In this document: in pieces, positions 1-7,963 of the stretch
Layout: each line of letters opens with the position of its first letter
Numbering within the stretch: the first letter of the stretch is position 1
Source of the DNA: Pseudosporangium ferrugineum
GTDB lineage: Bacteria; Actinomycetota; Actinomycetes; Mycobacteriales; Micromonosporaceae
DNA length: 64,000 nucleotides
NCBI RefSeq assembly: GCF_003002065.1
Contig: NZ_PVZG01000015.1
Span: 1 to 64,000, forward strand
Direction: 5' to 3'
Made by a program: the position numbers and the translations under genes
The notes under the pieces: generated by a model
The model's database searches: none
What the model saw: the letters and a program-made list of their open reading frames with translations, nothing else
What the model was told of the DNA's origin: nothing

Positions 1-120
1 CGTCCGATCTAGACACTCAGATGATCACTGATGAGCTGCGAGCCCTCACACACGGGTCGGCTTCAGTCACGAACCCCGCTCAACTTCGAAGAGCCAGATT
101 GAAAGGCTGAGGTTCGGTCG

Positions 121-726
121 TTAGGGCGGCTCGGGGTCGAGGGTCATGCCGGTGCTGGCGAAGAAGCCGGCGAGGAGGTCGGTGCGTTGCTGGCAGGCGC
201 GTAGCCGGCGTTTGACGAGGTCAGCGAGGTGGTCGACGCCGCGGACGGCGATGTTGGTCAGGCCGCGTTTCATCCACCGCCAGACGCCCTCGGTCGGGTT
301 GAGGTCGGGGGCGTAGGCGGGTAACCGGATCACGGTCAGCCACCTCCGGGCCGCGATCAGCTCGCGCATCCGCACGCTGATGTGGGTGTTGAGGTTGTCC
401 CAGATCAGCACGATCGGTGCCCGCAAGCGTTGGTGGGCCTGGTCGAGGAAGGCGATGTAGTCGTCCTCGCTGAAGCTGCCACGCTCGCCTTTACGATTGC
501 GGTGCAACCGGGTGCGCCACATCAACCGGCCGCGGTGTCCGGGCTTGAGACAGACCAGCCCGGCGATCGAGACCCGCCCGGATCCCTTGCCCGACACCGA
601 GATCACCGGTGTGTGCCCGCGCCGGGCCCAGGTCTTGGCCACCGGCGGCCGCAGCACCTGACCCGCTTCGTCCTGGAAGCAGATCCAGGCCCCGCGTGCC
701 GCCGCTAACCTCTTACCGACGGCCAC
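121..726 (-). CDS. IS630-family transposase, C-terminal frame (DDE domain)
   Basis: This 201-residue frame is the catalytic half of the transposase. The DDE triad of the IS630 group is visible: first Asp in FQDEAG (about residue 19), second Asp in IWDNLNTH (about 109), and Glu in DLNPTEGVWRWMK (about 146). The C-terminus ends just inside the left inverted repeat. The frame opens with GTG at 726, inside the end of the upstream frame, so it is made by -1 frameshifting or by coupled reinitiation. Both frames look undamaged, so the element may still be active. Confidence 0.88.
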   Translation of the reverse strand: MAVGKRLAAARGAWICFQDEAGQVLRPPVAKTWARRGHTPVISVSGKGSGRVSIAGLVCLKPGHRGRLMWRTRLHRNRKGERGSFSEDDYIAFLDQAHQRLRAPIVLIWDNLNTHISVRMRELIAARRWLTVIRLPAYAPDLNPTEGVWRWMKRGLTNIAVRGVDHLADLVKRRLRACQQRTDLLAGFFASTGMTLDPEPP

Positions 727-1193
727 CGCCGCCGGTGCCAGGAGGCGATCGCCGCAGGGTCGCGTTCGATCGCCCGGCGGGCGGGAACCTGCTGGCTGTA
801 GCCGATGCGGTGCAGCAGATACGACACTCCGCGCAGCGTGTAGGTGATCGCGAAGTGGCGTTCGATCACCTCCGCGACCCTGGCCAGGGTCCAGCGAGCG
901 TCGTCCCAGCCGTGCGCGACCGGGCCGTCATCGAGCATCTCGGCCAGCTGTTTCTGCTGGTCGGCGGAGAGTTTGCAGTCCGAGCCGCCCGGGCCGGTCG
1001 ACGCCAGGGCTGCCGTCCCGCCGGCCGTCCACTGCCGACGCCACTGGCGTACAGACTTCTCGGAGACTCGCAGCTCAGACGCTATCTGCGCGGTCGTTTT
1101 GGATTCGGTGAACATGGTCGCGGCCTGGATCCGGACCTTCTCACGCCGGACCCGGGCTGCCGCGTTCATGCCACCACCAGCCGGATACCTCAT
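705..1193 (-). CDS. IS630-family transposase, N-terminal frame (HTH part)
   Basis: This 162-residue frame is the DNA-binding half of an IS630-type transposase. Residues about 25-60 form a helix-turn-helix (TTAQIASELRVSEKSVRQW), followed by a second winged-helix region around 95-140 (WTLARVAEVIERHFAITYT). It lacks the catalytic residues, which lie in the next frame. Its stop at 705-707 overlaps the downstream frame by about 22 bases in the -1 phase, so a full transposase would need a -1 frameshift, as in several IS630 relatives, or reinitiation at the GTG at 726. An alternative start, ATG at 1169, has a GGTGG upstream; the ATG at 1193 has its GGAGGG too close. Confidence 0.85.
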   Translation of the reverse strand: MRYPAGGGMNAAARVRREKVRIQAATMFTESKTTAQIASELRVSEKSVRQWRRQWTAGGTAALASTGPGGSDCKLSADQQKQLAEMLDDGPVAHGWDDARWTLARVAEVIERHFAITYTLRGVSYLLHRIGYSQQVPARRAIERDPAAIASWHRRRWPSVRG

Positions 1194-1341
1194 CCCTCCG
1201 GCCTACCGAACCCATCGACATCGATCACGTAGACACGCCGACGGACCTCAGCTTTTCAACCTCTGTAGCCGCCTTCCTCGTCCGCGGACCGAAGCGCATA
1301 GGCTGGCTGTGGTTGACGTGTAACGAGGCCCGTGCCCCTAT

Positions 1342-1884
1342 TCAGTGAGCCCGGTTCACCACGCCGTCGAGCTGATCGTCGCCGTACGCCGCCGAGTTGG
1401 TGAGGTGGTCGTCGTACGGACCTACCTTGGTGACCGTAGCGCCGTCACGGAACACGATTTGTAGGCCGTGCTCTGGTTCCCAATCGCACTCGCACTCGAC
1501 CGAGATGTAGACGTGCCGGTCGCCGTAGGGGTCCCGACTGACTGTCGGTTCGTTTCCGAGCCGGACATGGTCAAGAACTTCGTGCGGGCTGTCCACCTCG
1601 ACGTACCACTGGTCACCACCATCGGCTCGGGCCTCGTCCATGACGTCGCGGTAGTAGGCGAAGATCGAGGACGTGGCGGCGCCCAATGCTGATCGGTCGA
1701 GTGCACGAAAGGTACGGATCGCCGCGTGGAAGTCTTCTGGCACGGGGTCGTTGTCATAGCCGTCGAGGACGAATCTGCAAGCTGTTCCACCGAGCACCGC
1801 TACTGGTATCGGCGCACTGTAGTACCAACCGAGGTCGCCATCCTCGACGACCATACCGAGGCCAGGAATCTGCACATCCGTCAC
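1342..1884 (-). CDS. DUF6985-type protein (possible immunity-like protein)
   Basis: A cytoplasmic protein of about 180 residues with no signal or membrane segment. The core (GWYYSAPIPVAVLGG, then GYDNDP and EDFHAAI, then CDWEPEHGLQIVFRDG and KVGPYDDHLTN) resembles the DUF6985 family as I remember it. The frame is open further upstream, but similarity starts at VQIPGLG, so I place the start at GTG 1884; its ribosome site is weak. Members often sit among small variable genes. An immunity role is only a guess. It is divergent from the DUF4259 gene, with about 190 bp between them. Confidence 0.6.
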   Translation of the reverse strand: MTDVQIPGLGMVVEDGDLGWYYSAPIPVAVLGGTACRFVLDGYDNDPVPEDFHAAIRTFRALDRSALGAATSSIFAYYRDVMDEARADGGDQWYVEVDSPHEVLDHVRLGNEPTVSRDPYGDRHVYISVECECDWEPEHGLQIVFRDGATVTKVGPYDDHLTNSAAYGDDQLDGVVNRAH

Positions 1885-2071
1885 CGTAGTCGGGGAGGCG
1901 ACGTCCTCCGTGGCGGCTTCCTCTTCCGCGATCCGCTCGTTGCGAAGCGTTGCAGGCCCTCTCGGGGCCAGCTCCGTCGACGAGTTGCCGGCAGAGTCGT
2001 AGGTGCCAGTGCCGGGCGAGGTATCTTGTTCACCGTCCAAGCGTGCCGACACGAGAACAGCGGAGATCTGC

Positions 2072-2488
2072 GTGGGTGCCTGGGGATTGGGCCCGTTCGA
2101 CAACGACACCGCCGGCGACTGGGGCTACGAACTCAACGACGCCATCCTGAGTGGGCGACCCGCGGTCCTGCGCAAGGCCCTGACCGCGGCAGCCGATGAG
2201 ACCGGCTATCTCGACTACATCCAAGCCGCCGAGGCGATAGCGGCCGCCGCGATCGTGGCGGCCCATCAACCCGGCGGCCCAACACTGGACCCTGTATACA
2301 GCCCCGACTGCCTGCGCACGGACGGCCCACTCGACATACCAGCCGACCTCATCAGCCTCTCCCTCCGCGCAATCGATCGAGTAATAGCCGAGGACTCTCA
2401 CTGGCGCGAGCTATGGGAGGAAGCGGACCGGCTCGACGACGTCATCGCAGTCCTCGCGCCCGTCCGCACCGCACTCGAACCTCACTGA
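2072..2488 (+). CDS. DUF4259 family protein
   Basis: A 138-residue protein whose opening GAWGLGPFDNDTAGDW is the signature of DUF4259; the end (WRELWEEADRLDDVIAVLAPVRTAL) also fits. The frame opens earlier, at 2003, but the family begins with this motif. GTG at 2072 has a GGAG six bases upstream, so that start is chosen. Function is unknown in the family; members recur in contact-dependent toxin/immunity neighbourhoods and in small defensive gene clusters. No signal peptide or membrane segment is seen. Confidence 0.75.
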   Translation: MGAWGLGPFDNDTAGDWGYELNDAILSGRPAVLRKALTAAADETGYLDYIQAAEAIAAAAIVAAHQPGGPTLDPVYSPDCLRTDGPLDIPADLISLSLRAIDRVIAEDSHWRELWEEADRLDDVIAVLAPVRTALEPH

Positions 2489-2559
2489 GGCGCTTATTTG
2501 CGAGGCTGGTCCGGCGGCGGGAGACAATTACACGCGCTTGCGCGTGACTCACAGATTCA

Positions 2560-3276
2560 GTGCATTGTTCTGCGGTGGTACTGGCCGTCCGCCGCGGGCG
2601 GGTGGGGGCACCGCTGGACGGTTCGCCCGAGGTGGTCTCTGAGCCCGCGGACGAACCCGCACCCGCCAGGTCCCGCTTTCACCTGTCACGGCGATGGGTG
2701 GCGGCGTCCGTGGTGGTGGTCCTGGTTGTCGTGTCCGGCGCTACCGCGTTCGTGTTGACCAGGCCCGATGGCTCCGCGTGCCTGTCGAGCCCGGCGGTGT
2801 ATCCAGACTCCGCGAACGAATACGTGAACGGGATGCCGCGCGAGATCCTGGTCGAGGATCTACCCGCTCCCGGCAGACTGATGAAGGTGGGGGATCTGCT
2901 GGAGCTGGGTCATGACGCTGAAAGCAGGCATGACGTCTCGGTGCTCGGGGCGGACGACCTCGAGCCGACGGCCGACCTGCGGCCGGCGGACGGCAGGCGG
3001 CTCGTGTCGGTGTCGTTGCAGGAACGCAATATGGGGCGTTTGACGATCATTGCGCAGGTACGGAACTACACCTGGCTGTGCGACGCGGAGGGCACCTGGT
3101 ATCAGCATGATCTCGCGATGACGCGGATGCTCGCGGGCGACGATCGACTCGAAAACCGGGAGAAAGTCATTCAGAAAGTGGTGTTCCAGATCCGCGCCGA
3201 CGCCCGACCGGCCCTCGTCCGTACCCCCGCCAACGGCCATCGGTCGGCCACGACCGCCGATTGGGAACTCGATTGA
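2560..3276 (+). CDS. Single-pass membrane protein of unknown function
   Basis: About 238 residues that I do not recognise. A basic stretch (RRW) precedes one hydrophobic helix at about residues 46-66 (VAASVVVVLVVVSGATAFVL), so the protein is probably anchored with residues 67-238 outside the cell. That part has only two cysteines, in SACLS and WLCD, which could form a disulfide. The start is uncertain: ATG 2560, GTG 2575 or GTG 2602 all leave the helix intact, and none has a strong ribosome site. It follows the DUF4259 gene on the same strand. Confidence 0.55.
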   Translation: MHCSAVVLAVRRGRVGAPLDGSPEVVSEPADEPAPARSRFHLSRRWVAASVVVVLVVVSGATAFVLTRPDGSACLSSPAVYPDSANEYVNGMPREILVEDLPAPGRLMKVGDLLELGHDAESRHDVSVLGADDLEPTADLRPADGRRLVSVSLQERNMGRLTIIAQVRNYTWLCDAEGTWYQHDLAMTRMLAGDDRLENREKVIQKVVFQIRADARPALVRTPANGHRSATTADWELD

Positions 3277-3403
3277 ACGCACCCCCAAGGCAACGCGGGC
3301 CCTGGCCGCCGATGGAGCCACCAAGAGAGTCTCCGGACCGTGCTCGCAGGCCATGCCTGCCCTGCGTGCCGTCGCCGATGATCGTTGCTGGAGTATTGGC
3401 CTC

Positions 3404-3718
3404 ATGGCCGTTCTCGTGGAGATCCACGTTCCGATGACCGACGACATCGAGTGGATCGATGATATCGGGGACTACCTCATCGACCTGGAGGATGAGCTCG
3501 GGCTCGAGGAGTATGACGACGGCGAGCAGTACGGCGACGTCTACATTTTCTTCATCGCTGGGGCGAGCGAGAGGACGCTGCTGGCGGCGGCATCCAGGGT
3601 GGCGACCCGGAAGGGGGTGCCCGCGGGTGCCTTCGCCATGGTCACCACCACCGATGCCCCGCAGTTCGGGATGGGGCGCCGGGTGAACCTGCCGGTGGGA
3701 AGCCGTATCGGCTCGTAG
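3404..3718 (+). CDS. Small acidic protein of unknown function
   Basis: A predicted 104-residue cytoplasmic protein, very acidic in its first half (TDDIEWIDDIGDYLIDLEDE, then EEYDDGEQYGD) with a basic tail. The layout, a beta strand then an acidic helix then VYIFFIAGASERTLLAAA, looks like a small immunity-type fold, but I cannot name a family. The start is ATG 3404 (MAVLVEIHVP). The frame opens at 3353, but those residues look non-coding. It closes a run of four small genes between the IS and the glucan locus. Confidence 0.5.
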   Translation: MAVLVEIHVPMTDDIEWIDDIGDYLIDLEDELGLEEYDDGEQYGDVYIFFIAGASERTLLAAASRVATRKGVPAGAFAMVTTTDAPQFGMGRRVNLPVGSRIGS

Positions 3719-3977
3719 CTGCGGGCGACCGCCGGCGCGCGCACCTGTCCGGCCACGGGCAGGTGATTGCAGGCGTGAGGATGGCCGGGACGAGGCCGGG
3801 CGGGACGATTTCACCCGGGCCGCGGCCGCGAGCCGGCCTGCTCGTGCGGTTGGTGGCGGTGCGGACCGTCGCGGTCAGTTCGGCGCGGGACTGCTGATAG
3901 CCGTGAGGGAAGGCCGTGAACTCGCGAGGGCATCGGCGACGCCATGGGCAACGAGCGGCTCCGCGGTGGGGACAGCG
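3719..3977. other. Intergenic stretch, no gene seen
   Basis: Together with the terminator that follows, this makes about 300 bases without a convincing gene. The open frames here are GC-driven shadows of the GH87 gene. Nothing beyond the terminator hairpin is recognisable. Confidence 0.5.
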
Positions 3978-4007
3978 GGGCCCGCGCCGGGGATCCGGCG
4001 CGGGCCC
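3978..4007 (-). terminator. Rho-independent-like hairpin ending the glucan operon
   Basis: A perfect 13-bp stem (3978-3990 with 3995-4007) and a GGAT loop, 15 bases past the stop codon of the GH87 gene. No T-run follows, as is usual in actinobacteria. It marks the 3' end of the minus-strand transcript. Confidence 0.8.
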
Positions 4008-4022
4008 TTCGGGCGGGTGGGG

Positions 4023-7000
4023 TCAGTTGCGGATGATCGTGAAGGTGGAGGTGGTGTTCTCGATGTCGCGCCAGTTGTTGCTCAGGCGGAGGTTGTTGAA
4101 GGTGACCGAGCCGCGGGCCGGGCCCTGGCCCGCCTCCGCCGAGGGGTTGGCCCAGATGCCGAAGCCGGACTTGGCGTCGTACTCGTCGCCGCTCTTCTGG
4201 GCGCCGCTGATCGACACGTTGGTGAAGATGGTGTCCTTGACCGGGTTCTCCGGGTTGCCGGCCCGGTCGTAGTTGGTCTGGAACATGATGCCGTGGTACG
4301 TCGGGTCGACGATGTCGACGTTGCTGACCCGGATGCCCTGGAAGACCTTCGACGCCGAGAAGACCCAGATGGCCGGGAAGGTCTGGGCGCCCCAGAAGTG
4401 GCCGCCCGCGCGGACGATCGAGATGTTGTCGAAGACGGTCGGCGGGTCGGCGCCGAAGCCGTTCATCGGGTAGCCGAAGTCCAGCGAGCTGATGGTGATG
4501 CCCGAGTAGACCAGGGTGTCGGCGATGTAGATGTTCTTGAAGGTGTTGGCGTACCCGCCGTAGACGGCGATGCCCGCGGCGCGCCAGGTGAGGGTGGTGG
4601 ACAGGTTGGAGAAGACGTTGTTGATCTCGTCCGAGCCGCCCGCGTCGATCGCCGAGAACAGGGCGAAGGCGTCGTCGCCGGTGGACCGGGCGTCGTTGTT
4701 GTCGATCAGGTTGTCGGTGCTGCCGTTGGTCATGTTGACGCCGTCGGCGAACATGTCCCGGATGCGCGAGTTCTTGATGACCATGCGGTCGGTGTTCGCG
4801 CCCCAGTAGAGGCACAGCGTGTGCTCGACCCAGATGTCGTCGATGGTGATGTTGGCGACGTTGGCCAGGTCGAACACCTTGCCCGGGCCGTTGATCCGGA
4901 TCGTGTAGTTGCCGAAGAACGCGAAGCTCTTGAACGTCGAGCCGTTCGCGGTGCTGTCGGCGCGGAAGCCCGCATCCGTCTCCGACTGGTTCTGCGGCGT
5001 GAAGAACCGCGTGTACCAGGGGCCGGCGCCGACGACCTGGATCGCCTTGCCGTACACCTGGAACTTGTTCGACGTCTGGTAGTCGCCCGCGGGAAGGTAG
5101 ACGCCGGCCTTGCTGCCGTCCATCCGGGCCGCGTCCAGCGCTGACTGCACGGCCTGCTGGTCGAAGCCGCTCGGGACGACGAACCGGGACGGATCCGGGT
5201 TGGCGATCGGCGCGACCTGCTCGGTGTTGATGAAGTCGATCGCGATGTTCCCGCCGTTCGCCGCGTCCTTCTGCAGCTTGATCACCGTGCCGGCCGGGTA
5301 CGAGCCGGTCAGCATGATGTTCGCCTCGTCGTAGATGTGCCGCGGCCCGGTGCCCGAGTTCTGCGGCGAGTCCTCGTTGCCGTAGAGCCAGGCGTACTTG
5401 GAGGTGAGCGGCAGCGTCCTGTTCAGCGAGCCGTTGACGTAGACGTTGACGGAGCTGGTCGTGTTGTCGGGGATGGAGAAGCGGGCGACCACGGTGTTGG
5501 TGGCGGCCCGGGTGGTCCACTGGACGTACGCGCCGGTCGCGTTCAGCGTGACCGCCTTGCGGCCGGACGCCTCGCCGGCCAGGTCACCGATCTTGCGGTT
5601 GGGGCCGACGACCTGGGCGCCGCCGCCGGTGGTGCCGTCCTCGGCCTCGTACATGTCGTACGGCATGTTGGCGCCGCGGCCCACGTAGAACGGCTTCTCG
5701 CCGGTGTTGTTGCCCTGCTTCACGGGCAGCTCGTTGCCGTCGTTGGCGATCACCGTCCGTACGGTGTACTTGCCGTTGACCGCCGTCCAGGTGCCGACGT
5801 TGATCGACGGCGAGGAGGCGCCGGGCGCGAGCGTGCCCGACCACGAACCGGTGAGCGTGCGTACGGGCGCACCGTTGTCGCCGAGGATCGTGACGGTGAC
5901 GCCGTGCGCGCCGCCCGCGGAGGCGGCCGTGCCCTGGTTGCGCAGCGTCACGTTGAAGGTGACCGTCTGGCCCGCGGACGGGTTCGACGGCGACCAGGTC
6001 ACCACCGAGGCGACCAGGTCCGAGCTGGACACCGGCGCCACGACCAGGCTGCTCGGGGCGGTGTACGAGTTGTTCGCGTCGTTCTGCTCGATGACCGTGT
6101 TCGCCTCGTCCACGACGGCGCTCAGGGCGTACGTGCCCGCGTCCCGCGCGCCGATGTTCGCGGTCACCGTGGCGGACGCCCCGGCGGCGAGGGCACCGAC
6201 GTTCGCGCTGCCGGCTCTGGTCGTACCCAGGTAGAAGTTGACCGTGGTGGCCGGGCTGCCCGCCGTGCCCGCGTTGCGGACGGTGGCCGACAGGGTCACC
6301 GCGTCGGTCTCGACCGGCGCCGACGGCGCGAAGGTCAGGCCGGTGACCGTCAGGTCCGGGTTGGGTGCCGGTACGCCGATGACCTGGAACTCCGCCACCT
6401 GCCCGCTGGGCGCGCCGGTGTTGGCGGTGAAGCTGAGCCGCACGTCGGCCGCGGTCGCGCTGACCGGGATGCTGACCGTGTTGCCGCTCGCCGGGTTGAA
6501 CGTGTACGTCGCCGGGTTCACCAGCGTGGTGAAGCCGGACGCGCTCTGCTCGCGGCCCAGGACCGAGAACGTCTGGGTGCGCGTACCCCAGTCGCTCGAC
6601 GGGTTGAGCTTGACCACGACGGAGCTGGTGGTGGCGTTGGCGCCGAGCGACACGGTCAGGTTCGCCGGGTACGCGCTGCCCTCCCAGTACGTCGCCGTGT
6701 CGTTGTCGTTCGCGTTCGCCGCGACGAAGGTGAAGACGGTCGACGAGGCGGTGATCGGCTTCCCGACGGCCAGGTTCGTCCCGTCGGTGACGGTGCCGGT
6801 GCGGGTGACCGTGTTGCTCGCCTGCGAGACGTTGCCGGCGGCGTCCCGCGCCTTGACGTGGTACGCCACGGTCGCGCTCGCCGGCTGGTTGTCGGTGTAG
6901 GTGAGGACGTTGCCCGCGACGGTCGTCCTGAGCGAGCCGTTGGCGTACACCTCGTAGCCGGTGACGCCGACGTTGTCCGTGGAGGCGCCCCACGCGAGGC

Positions 7001-7868
7001 GGATCTGCCCGGCCTGCGGCTGGGTGTACGACAGCGTGCCCGGGGTGGTCGGCGCGACGGTGTCGCCCGAGGTGCCCGTACGCGTGACGGTGTTGCTGTT
7101 CGCCGACGCGTTGCCGGCCGCGTCGCGGGCCCGGACGTAGTACTGGACGGTGGCGCTGTCCGGCTGGTCGTCGAGGTACGTGAGCACGGTGCCGGCGACC
7201 GTGGTCTTGAGCGAGCCGTTGGCGTAGATCTCGTAGCCGGTCACCCCCACGTTGTCCGTCGAGGCGTTCCAGGTCAGCCGGATCTGTCCGGCCGCCGGCT
7301 GGGTGTACGCCAGCCCGGACGGCGCGCTCGGTGCCTGGGTGTCGCCCGTGGCCGGGCCGTAGACCTCCAGCTCGGAGATCTGCCCGGCCGGCCAGCCGGT
7401 GTTCGCGGTGATGTTCAGGCGCACGTAGCGCGTGGTGGCGGCGCCGAAGTCGATGGTGACGGTGTTGCCCGACGACGGGTTGAACGTGTAGCCGGCGCTC
7501 GCCTTGAGGTCGCTGAAGTTCGCGCCGGTGGTGCTGCCCTGCACCGACAGCGTCTGGGTCCGGGTCTGCCAGGCGGTGGCCGGCGGCAGCTTCAGGACGG
7601 CCTGGTTGACGGAGACGGACTGGCCGAGGTCGACCTGCAGCCACTGCGGGAAGGCGTTGTTGGCGCTCTCCCAGTAGCTGCTGGCGTTGCCGTCGCCCGC
7701 GTTGCCGGCGCCGTACACGTCGGCGAAGCTGCTGGCGCTGAAGGCCTTGCCGGCCGCCAGGTTGGGGCCCGCGGCGGCGGCCGGGGCGGCGGGGGAGACG
7801 ACCTGGAGGGCGGCGGTGGTGAGGGAGGCGGCGGCGACCGCCACCATGATTCTTCGCAGTCTGGACAT
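4023..7868 (-). CDS. Secreted multimodular GH87 glycanase (alpha-1,3-glucanase / mycodextranase)
   Basis: A 1281-residue secreted enzyme predicted to cut alpha-1,3-glucan (mutan, fungal wall) or alternating alpha-1,3/1,4-glucan (nigeran). Visible order: signal peptide 1-33 ending in AAAAG; discoidin (F5/8C) module about 35-172; two FN3 modules 174-268 and 269-357; second discoidin-like module 362-495; two CARDB-like modules 502-612 and 614-733; a carbohydrate-binding module starting MYEAEDGT about 735-880; then a right-handed beta-helix catalytic domain 889-1281. Candidate catalytic acids are in FADGVNM (Asp1042) and STGDDAFAL (Asp1065/1066); the same 24-residue spacing is kept in the neighbouring enzyme. 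ATG 7868 is preceded by GGAAGAAGG. The frame stays open to 9230, but the extension is an Arg/His/Pro-rich shadow. Confidence 0.85.
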   Translation of the reverse strand: MSRLRRIMVAVAAASLTTAALQVVSPAAPAAAAGPNLAAGKAFSASSFADVYGAGNAGDGNASSYWESANNAFPQWLQVDLGQSVSVNQAVLKLPPATAWQTRTQTLSVQGSTTGANFSDLKASAGYTFNPSSGNTVTIDFGAATTRYVRLNITANTGWPAGQISELEVYGPATGDTQAPSAPSGLAYTQPAAGQIRLTWNASTDNVGVTGYEIYANGSLKTTVAGTVLTYLDDQPDSATVQYYVRARDAAGNASANSNTVTRTGTSGDTVAPTTPGTLSYTQPQAGQIRLAWGASTDNVGVTGYEVYANGSLRTTVAGNVLTYTDNQPASATVAYHVKARDAAGNVSQASNTVTRTGTVTDGTNLAVGKPITASSTVFTFVAANANDNDTATYWEGSAYPANLTVSLGANATTSSVVVKLNPSSDWGTRTQTFSVLGREQSASGFTTLVNPATYTFNPASGNTVSIPVSATAADVRLSFTANTGAPSGQVAEFQVIGVPAPNPDLTVTGLTFAPSAPVETDAVTLSATVRNAGTAGSPATTVNFYLGTTRAGSANVGALAAGASATVTANIGARDAGTYALSAVVDEANTVIEQNDANNSYTAPSSLVVAPVSSSDLVASVVTWSPSNPSAGQTVTFNVTLRNQGTAASAGGAHGVTVTILGDNGAPVRTLTGSWSGTLAPGASSPSINVGTWTAVNGKYTVRTVIANDGNELPVKQGNNTGEKPFYVGRGANMPYDMYEAEDGTTGGGAQVVGPNRKIGDLAGEASGRKAVTLNATGAYVQWTTRAATNTVVARFSIPDNTTSSVNVYVNGSLNRTLPLTSKYAWLYGNEDSPQNSGTGPRHIYDEANIMLTGSYPAGTVIKLQKDAANGGNIAIDFINTEQVAPIANPDPSRFVVPSGFDQQAVQSALDAARMDGSKAGVYLPAGDYQTSNKFQVYGKAIQVVGAGPWYTRFFTPQNQSETDAGFRADSTANGSTFKSFAFFGNYTIRINGPGKVFDLANVANITIDDIWVEHTLCLYWGANTDRMVIKNSRIRDMFADGVNMTNGSTDNLIDNNDARSTGDDAFALFSAIDAGGSDEINNVFSNLSTTLTWRAAGIAVYGGYANTFKNIYIADTLVYSGITISSLDFGYPMNGFGADPPTVFDNISIVRAGGHFWGAQTFPAIWVFSASKVFQGIRVSNVDIVDPTYHGIMFQTNYDRAGNPENPVKDTIFTNVSISGAQKSGDEYDAKSGFGIWANPSAEAGQGPARGSVTFNNLRLSNNWRDIENTTSTFTIIRN

Positions 7869-7905
7869 CAGGGCGCGCCTTCTTCCGTACGGGGGGAGCG
7901 GGGGA

Positions 7906-7943
7906 CGGGGAGGACGGCGATCGGTGGGGCGCCGCCCTCCCCG
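7906..7943 (-). terminator. Intergenic hairpin between the two GH87 genes
   Basis: A 14-bp stem (7906-7919 with 7930-7943) around a 10-base loop. On the minus-strand RNA the single mismatch becomes a G-U pair, so the stem is complete on the transcribed strand. It may be a partial terminator that lowers expression of the last, very large GH87 gene, or a stabilising RNA element. Confidence 0.5.
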
Positions 7944-7963
7944 CGACTTGCCACGAGGCCTGC

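Larger units (their letters stand above)
99..1259 (-). mobile_element. IS630-family insertion sequence
   Basis: A roughly 1.16 kb insertion sequence of the IS630-Tc1-mariner group with two overlapping minus-strand frames. The ends are imperfect inverted repeats: the left end (99-120) reads TTGAAAGGCTGAGGTTCGG and the right end (1239-1259, minus strand) reads TTGAAAAGCTGAGGTCCGT, differing at three of 19 positions. The family inserts at TA. A TA lies at 1266-1267 outside the right end, but I see no matching TA beside the left end, so the outer limits are uncertain by several bases or one flank has decayed. Nothing recognisable is encoded in bases 1-98 outside the element. Confidence 0.85.
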
